Below, one piece after another: positions 59,482 through 64,000 of a stretch of 64,000 bases of DNA. Made by a program: the position numbers and the translations under genes. This DNA is from Sutcliffiella sp. FSL R7-0096. GTDB taxonomy: Bacteria > Bacillota > Bacilli > Bacillales > Bacillaceae_I. Under the pieces are notes generated by a model. It saw only the letters and a list, made by a program, of their open reading frames with translations, was not told the DNA's origin and searched no databases. The DNA lies in the NCBI RefSeq assembly GCF_038595065.1, contig NZ_CP152003.1:4382001-4446000 (forward strand). Reading direction: 5' to 3'. Every line of letters starts with the position of its first letter. Within the stretch, counting starts at the first letter, position 1.

Positions 59482-60174
59482 CTACCTCCCCTCATACCTC
59501 ACATAATTCATACTAACCTTCAAATTAGCATTACGCTCTCGAATCTCATCAATGATAACCTTATCACTTACATCCGTCTTATTATTAATGAGGTATTCCA
59601 TTTGGATCATCGTTCCGAGATTAGTAGTTTCAACTTTTTGCAAACTGTAGGTTTCGAGATATTTCTCAAAGATGTCGTCGAATAGGTTTTCGTAGTGCAG
59701 GTTTTCCGGCACGGTGATTTTCAGACTTTTAGTTGCTTCTCCTCTGCGTCCGTAGTTAAAGAGGAACAGGATGTATATCAGGATGGATAGGGATACTGTG
59801 AATAGGATGGCAAGTAGATAGAATCCCAGTCCACATGCGATTCCTGTTGCCATTCCGAAAAAGATGAAGGCGATGTCTTTTGGGTCTGCCATCGCACTTC
59901 TAAACCGAATAATGGAAAAGGCTCCGACAAGGCCGAATGCTACTGCGACGTTATTACCTATAACAATCATGATGACCGAAACGACCACACCCATGATGAT
60001 GATGGTATGTACAAAGGATTGAGAGTAGTTGTTCCCTTTATGTGTTCTTTTATAGACCTGTGTAATGATTATAGTCAGGACAAAGGTCAGGAATATGGCA
60101 ATGAAGGCCTGGACAATCGTAAGCTTGGTGGTTAGATTAGCGAGTTTGGAAAACTCTTCGATTAGTTGGTTCAT
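59482..60174 (-). CDS. DUF4956 membrane protein
   Basis: A 230-residue protein with four membrane helices (VQAFIAIFLTFVLTIIITQV; TIIIMGVVVSVIMIVIGN; VAFGLVGAFSIIRFR; FYLLAILFTVSLSILIYILF) and a cytoplasmic C-terminal domain (residues 150-230). The central VAVAFGLVGAFSIIRFRSAM and FFGMATGIACGLG segments are the DUF4956 core. Function unknown; repeatedly found with VTC and CotH genes. ATG 60174 with AAAGGTG. Last gene of the operon. Confidence 0.9.
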   Translation of the reverse strand: MNQLIEEFSKLANLTTKLTIVQAFIAIFLTFVLTIIITQVYKRTHKGNNYSQSFVHTIIIMGVVVSVIMIVIGNNVAVAFGLVGAFSIIRFRSAMADPKDIAFIFFGMATGIACGLGFYLLAILFTVSLSILIYILFLFNYGRRGEATKSLKITVPENLHYENLFDDIFEKYLETYSLQKVETTNLGTMIQMEYLINNKTDVSDKVIIDEIRERNANLKVSMNYVRYEGR

Positions 60175-60200
60175 GCTTGTCACCTTTCTTTCTCTTCCGA

Positions 60201-60797
60201 TTAAAAGTCTTTGTCTTCAATAGAAGGATAATAATGGTCAATCGGACTGTAGTCCGTGATAGGATTGCCTTCTAAGTAAAGGCGGATGGTTAAGTATTCG
60301 TGGTCCTGTAATGCTTCAATGTTCTCAATTCGATTATGTCTAAGGTTAACATCCTCTAAGTACGCTGTTTTTGAAAGAGGAGAAATATCCTCTATTAGGT
60401 TATTTCGTAGATTGAGTACCCTGAGATCTTCGAAATTCGTCAAAGTCGAGATATCGGCGATTTGGTTGCCCCTGAGATTTAGGTCAACAAGTTTGGTCAA
60501 TCCCCCAATAGGTTTAATGTCAGTTATCCGGTTGTCTCGCAAATCCAATGTTTTGAGCTCTGTAAGGAAATGTATGCCTTCGAGATTCTCGATCCCCGCG
60601 TCACGGATAGCCAGTTCTTCAATTGTTTTTAATTGATCTTGGGTGATGAGACCGTCCTCTTGGATGACCTCACGCACTGCCTCTTCCACTTTTTTATCTG
60701 CAAAATATATCCCTTTTGGTGCGAGCTGGAACATAATGCCCCAAAGAATCAGTAGAGGGAGTAGTAACAATATAATGAACATTAGCTTTTTCTGCAT
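60201..60797 (-). CDS. membrane-anchored leucine-rich repeat protein
   Basis: A 198-residue protein. N-terminal membrane helix (LMFIILLLLPLLILWGIMFQ), a helical cap (VEEAVREVIQEDGLITQDQL), then about five 22-residue internalin-type LRR units (LKTLDLRDNRITDIKPIGGL, LVDLNLRGNQIADISTLTNF, LRVLNLRNNLIEDISPLSK). Faces the outside by topology. LRRs bind proteins; in this operon it may bridge the CotH-like and membrane components. AAGGAGGGG precedes ATG. Confidence 0.88.
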   Translation of the reverse strand: MQKKLMFIILLLLPLLILWGIMFQLAPKGIYFADKKVEEAVREVIQEDGLITQDQLKTIEELAIRDAGIENLEGIHFLTELKTLDLRDNRITDIKPIGGLTKLVDLNLRGNQIADISTLTNFEDLRVLNLRNNLIEDISPLSKTAYLEDVNLRHNRIENIEALQDHEYLTIRLYLEGNPITDYSPIDHYYPSIEDKDF

Positions 60798-60816
60798 AAA
60801 TCGGCTCCCCTCCTTG

Positions 60817-62583
60817 CTATGGTTTTTTCAGTATGAATTCCTGTTTTTCTGACAGGTCGATAGACTTTACACTAGTTACTTTATTGGAGAATGGATTTAC
60901 ATAGGAATCTATTATGGTATTTACTGTACCGGCTTCATCCAGTTGAACAAGCTGCAAGTCCCACTGTTCACCAATAGATACGTCCTCATGGTACCAGTTT
61001 TCTTTTCCAATCCATCCTGTATCGTTTCGATAGTAAAGTGTCAGTTGTCCTTTCAAACTACCACCACTAGTTTCAATGACCCAGCAACGGTCAATGTCTG
61101 TAGATGAGCTGCTCGGTTGGACTGTAACGGTTAGGCTTTGGGCATTTTCATTACTTTCCACATCCACTTTTCCGATTACCCAACCCTCTTTGTCTCGTAA
61201 GTAAAGTACATCACTAGCCTTGACGTTGGTAACATCTATGGTGGCAGTATTTTTCACTGTCCCAAGTCCTTCAAGATATTGCGTTAGATATTGATAACGC
61301 AATTCAATGAAATCTAGTATGTTTTCTTTATAATACTCCTCATGCCCTTTTTCGCCTATGCTGTTCTTTTCATGCAAAATAAATTTCTTTTCCGCTGTAT
61401 GTTCACCGTTTAATTCGAGGATGTTAGAAAATTCATCCATTTTATTTTGAAAATAATAGGACGAAAAGGTTTCAGACATCAAGTATTGCATTCGTTCATT
61501 TAACTGTGCTCTTAGCTCTGGTGTATCCAAAAACTTTTGGAGCAATTGGTTATCAAACCTTGATTGGATTGGGGATTCATAGGCAAAGAAATGGTTCCCC
61601 GTCCCTGCCCCTTGACGGTAATGGGAGCCAAAAGAAAGGTCTTTATCCCATGGAATCAGTTTCCATTTGGCTTCGTCTGTTTCTGAATCCAAGTACATCC
61701 AATAGTCATCGGAGAAAGCGTCTACATCAGCAATCAAAAAATGAACGATTAGCCAGTCGATAAAGGCCTGCGTATCCACCCGTTCTTCAATTCCATTAAC
61801 AAAATCCGGGCCAGCCTCTGTATGATAGACCCATTCCAACAACTCTGAAAAAGCTTTCCAGTCCGGCTTATTTCGATAATTGGTGGTTTGCTCCAAAAAC
61901 TCTGCTCTATTTTCTACCGTTTGAATATCAAAACTGAAGATCGAGGAAGACTCTACATTTTCCAGTTGCAGATTGTGTCTGAATTCGTCCCTAACCAATG
62001 TCCCACTAGGGTTCAATCCGAAATGGGCAAGCATGTGATCGTCAATTCTTTCAATATGAAGGTATAATCCTTCAAAACTACCATTTACATAAACATTGAA
62101 GTATTTTGTCCGGGGGGCAGGCAGCCCCAACTCATGAAACATATCAAATGATAGTTTCTCCCTCATCATGGAAGGGTCTGTGTACATGGCATTCAAGTTC
62201 ATATGTGTCCCACCAAAAATAAACTCCTTTGGTGAATCAAATCGAATACTGAACGATTTCTTCGGAAGTCCTCTTGAAGAATTCCCTCTGAACCTAAGTT
62301 CTGCATTATGTTCCTTTAAAGACCCGTCTACCGCTATGGCTTGAATACGTTGATCGTCTTTAGCATCCCTGCTATATAGGTAGTCGAGATCAACCTCGTT
62401 CATAGTCAAATAAAGATTTCCGATTTGGTCATTTTCTTCTGGTGTGTTTTCAGGAATATGAGCTCCATCATTTTCTTGCAGACTAGTAGTCACTTTTTCA
62501 GGGGATGCCGCCAAAAAGAAAGCCAACCCGAACACACCAAGAAAACATATTGATAGTAGTGAAAGTGTTAACCATTTATTCAT
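60817..62583 (-). CDS. extracellular CotH kinase-like protein
   Basis: A 588-residue protein with N-terminal membrane anchor (LTLSLLSICFLGVFGLAFFL). The CotH atypical-kinase domain (residues 50-400) shows AELRFRGNSSRGLPKKSFSI (Lys of the ATP site), GLYLHIERIDD, FLIADVDAFSDDYWMYLD and the metal-binding WKLIPWDKDLSFG. The C-terminal 150 residues are beta-rich. CotH of spores phosphorylates coat proteins; here the protein is outside the membrane and linked to a VTC-type polymerase, so its substrate is unknown. AAGGAG precedes ATG. Confidence 0.9.
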   Translation of the reverse strand: MNKWLTLSLLSICFLGVFGLAFFLAASPEKVTTSLQENDGAHIPENTPEENDQIGNLYLTMNEVDLDYLYSRDAKDDQRIQAIAVDGSLKEHNAELRFRGNSSRGLPKKSFSIRFDSPKEFIFGGTHMNLNAMYTDPSMMREKLSFDMFHELGLPAPRTKYFNVYVNGSFEGLYLHIERIDDHMLAHFGLNPSGTLVRDEFRHNLQLENVESSSIFSFDIQTVENRAEFLEQTTNYRNKPDWKAFSELLEWVYHTEAGPDFVNGIEERVDTQAFIDWLIVHFLIADVDAFSDDYWMYLDSETDEAKWKLIPWDKDLSFGSHYRQGAGTGNHFFAYESPIQSRFDNQLLQKFLDTPELRAQLNERMQYLMSETFSSYYFQNKMDEFSNILELNGEHTAEKKFILHEKNSIGEKGHEEYYKENILDFIELRYQYLTQYLEGLGTVKNTATIDVTNVKASDVLYLRDKEGWVIGKVDVESNENAQSLTVTVQPSSSSTDIDRCWVIETSGGSLKGQLTLYYRNDTGWIGKENWYHEDVSIGEQWDLQLVQLDEAGTVNTIIDSYVNPFSNKVTSVKSIDLSEKQEFILKKP

Positions 62584-62595
62584 AGGAATAGCTCC

Positions 62596-63354
62596 TTAAC
62601 CGGTATAGACCGCTGTATTCTCTAATGTTGAGCTTCTATTTTGTTCTTCTGCCATTAGGTCGATGCTCGTGCAAAATTTGGATACACTTTGCTTTTTGCA
62701 CCGATAGTCACTGAGTAGTCTTGTAAGCCATAACGGCACACTGTGCGTAACCTTCACTTCCATAATGACAAGTTCAGGATTTACGAAATTTGTTCCAAGC
62801 GGCCCATTTTCAATCCGCAAACCATGAGACCGGCACATAAGATTATAATCAAATGTAACCCTTAAATCTTCATCATAAATACCGTGAAACGCTTGGCGGT
62901 CATAACTCACTACCACTTCCGGCTGCAATTGATAAAGAGTGCGAAAGGAATGAACTTCTTTCATTGTTTGGGGATTGGAAATGTTTAAATCCTGTGGAAG
63001 GGATAAATCGCTTTGATTTAAATAGCGGTATGCATCCTGCAGGGTAATTTTCGTCCTTCTTTTATTAACAACATTTTTATACTTTTGTTTTACTTCAAAA
63101 AAAGCGGGATCCTCCATTGTGACCTCGTTATAAACCCGTAATCTTAATTTCTGTCGGAAATTTAATTTATTCCGTGTTTCATAGTAGACCTTATAATCTG
63201 GGGAATCAAAATACAAACTAATAATGTTGTACTTTCCCTCTTCTCCAAATTTGTCATACCTCATGTATGGTTGCATTTCGTCCACAAGCTTCAAATACAT
63301 GTCAAAGGGGATTAAGTACTTCAGTTCATATCTGCTGAAAATCTCTAGTGCCAT
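62596..63354 (-). CDS. VTC-domain (polyphosphate polymerase-like) protein
   Basis: A 252-residue cytoplasmic protein of the VTC/CYTH tunnel fold. Basic and acidic residues that line the tunnel are present: FSRYELKYLI, RQKLRLRVYN, PAFFEVKQKYKNVVNKRRTK, VVSYDRQAF and VIMEVKVT. Yeast Vtc4 makes polyphosphate from ATP with this fold; bacterial members are barely studied. First gene of the operon behind a PhoP-box-like region, which supports a link to phosphate. Ribosome site GGAGG is about 14 nt from ATG, long but without a better start. Confidence 0.9.
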   Translation of the reverse strand: MALEIFSRYELKYLIPFDMYLKLVDEMQPYMRYDKFGEEGKYNIISLYFDSPDYKVYYETRNKLNFRQKLRLRVYNEVTMEDPAFFEVKQKYKNVVNKRRTKITLQDAYRYLNQSDLSLPQDLNISNPQTMKEVHSFRTLYQLQPEVVVSYDRQAFHGIYDEDLRVTFDYNLMCRSHGLRIENGPLGTNFVNPELVIMEVKVTHSVPLWLTRLLSDYRCKKQSVSKFCTSIDLMAEEQNRSSTLENTAVYTG

Positions 63355-63408
63355 AATGAATTCTCGTCCTCCTTTCTTCTGCTAATCTGGACCCTTCTTT
63401 CTTTTACA

Positions 63409-63447
63409 TGTAAGTATAATGTTAATACAGTGTAAATATTTTGTAAA
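63409..63447 (-). promoter_or_regulatory. PhoP box in the VTC operon promoter
   Basis: On the minus strand TTTACA, TTTACA, TTAACA and CTTACA stand at exact 11-bp intervals (63447-63442, 63436-63431, 63425-63420, 63414-63409), fitting TT(A/T/C)A(C/T)A repeats with 5-bp spacers that bind PhoP~P in Bacillus. TATACT overlapping the third spacer can serve as -10. They lie 55-95 bp upstream of the VTC ATG in the direction of transcription. Confidence 0.75.
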
Positions 63448-63493
63448 CTTTGTTATAGGAGGAGGGGGAGTCCTCGAAAGAAAATCCGTTTCA

Positions 63494-63539
63494 AAACAAA
63501 AAAAGAGCTTGGGTGCAATTGTGCACTCCAAGCCCCTCT
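63494..63539 (-). terminator. terminator of the edge dehydrogenase gene
   Basis: AGAGxGGCTTGGAGTGCA / TGCACxCAAGCTCT stem of about 16 bp followed by TTTTTTTG on the minus strand. Confidence 0.9.
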
Positions 63540-63545
63540 CACTTT

Positions 63546-64000
63546 CTATAATCTCCACAACGTCACATTTTCCGGACATTCTTCCTTTGCCAATTTACTC
63601 TTAATATCCACCACTACTCCAGAACTACCTTTCAATAGTTCGGCAAATTGGCTCCACCCTTTATTTACATACTCTTGATGTGGAACTGCGAATACTACTG
63701 CATCGGCCGGTTGTAGGTTCTCATAATCCACTAACTCAATGCCGTATTCTCTAATTGCATCTTCTTTTTCGGCATGTGTATCCGTAACCTGTACTTCAAC
63801 ACCGAACTCCTTCAATTCATCGATTACATCGATGACTCGTGAATTTCTTAGATCTGGCACATTCTCTTTAAAGGTTAAGCCAAGAACGGTGACTTTCGCT
63901 CCCTGCACCTTCATATCTTTTTTTATCATCTCTTTTATTAAGGAAGTAGCGATGTGTTTACCCATATTTTCATTAATTCTGCGTCCTGCCAGAATTACTT
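63546..64000 (-). CDS. nucleotide-sugar dehydrogenase, C-terminal part (cut by window)
   Basis: The last 150 or so residues of a UDP-glucose/GDP-mannose dehydrogenase-family protein; the frame stays open to the window edge (VILAGRRINENMGKHIAT reads across the internal ATG at 63965). VTVLGLTFKENVPDLRNSRV, VDYENLQPADAVVFAVPH and the end are like TviB/WbpA-type enzymes acting on UDP-GlcNAc or UDP-GalNAc derivatives. A third dehydrogenase distinct from TuaD and WecC. Confidence 0.9.
   Translation of the reverse strand, partial: VILAGRRINENMGKHIATSLIKEMIKKDMKVQGAKVTVLGLTFKENVPDLRNSRVIDVIDELKEFGVEVQVTDTHAEKEDAIREYGIELVDYENLQPADAVVFAVPHQEYVNKGWSQFAELLKGSSGVVVDIKSKLAKEECPENVTLWRL

Noticed and set aside
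63419-63604. Plus-strand 61-codon frame
   Set aside because: Runs through the PhoP-box region and a terminator; no conserved features.
1-64000. tRNA, rRNA and IS transposase genes
   Set aside because: None recognised on either strand by reading; the only mobile elements seen are the prophage and the MITE-like repeat.

Overview
The window looks like a low-GC Gram-positive chromosome of the family Bacillaceae. The gene order degV-degU-degS / yvyE-tagV / tagO, followed by a teichuronic-acid (tua-type) operon and lytABC, closely follows the Bacillus subtilis arrangement. The species cannot be fixed by eye.

Bases 1 to about 22,180 are the integrase-proximal part of a prophage whose other end lies outside the window. 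Read on the minus strand from high to low coordinates it holds a lysogeny switch (Cro-like and CI-like regulators with a TCTACTT/AAGTAGA operator family), an AntA-type antirepressor and small early genes. Next come a recombination and replication block (SbcC-like ATPase, Bet/RecT, RepO-like initiator with iterons inside the gene, helicase loader, DnaB, RuvC-like resolvase) and an ArpU late regulator. The left edge has head genes of SPP1/A118 type (terminase subunits, portal, minor capsid). The large serine integrase abuts comFA, which is cut at the codons of its Walker A motif, so this lysogen should lack an intact DNA-uptake ATPase. Two self-contained units, a DPG-repeat peptide and a lipoprotein, sit between the late regulator and terminase, each bounded by terminators.

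Bases 22.2-29 kb are chromosomal core: the comFA remnant, degV, the degSU two-component system, yvyE, the LCP ligase tagV and tagO. A MITE-like 198-bp inverted-repeat element lies between tagO and the next operon.

Bases 29.5-42.2 kb are cell-envelope genes: tuaB-tuaC-gtaB-tuaD-tuaE-tuaF-tuaG (gtaB embedded, no tuaA or tuaH seen here) and lytA-lytB-lytC.

Bases 42.2-59.3 kb form an AT-rich accessory envelope island: acyltransferase, a degenerate SGNH protein, a PEPK-repeat secreted protein, a PP-loop protein, and an ABC-exported glycopolymer locus. That locus has two GT4 enzymes, a methyltransferase with a very long coiled coil, a GT-A/GT-B fusion, UDP-ManNAc dehydrogenase and TagG/TagH-like transporter genes. 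UDP-GlcNAc 2-epimerase stands just upstream as a separate unit.

Bases 59.4-63.5 kb hold a four-gene operon (VTC-type polyphosphate-polymerase domain, CotH kinase-like, LRR membrane protein, DUF4956). It is preceded by four TT(T/A)ACA-type repeats at exact 11-bp spacing, the form of a PhoP box. I regard this phosphate-regulated, poorly described operon, the WbdD-like methyltransferase-coiled-coil protein and the comFA-disrupting prophage as the most interesting content. The right edge cuts a third nucleotide-sugar dehydrogenase.
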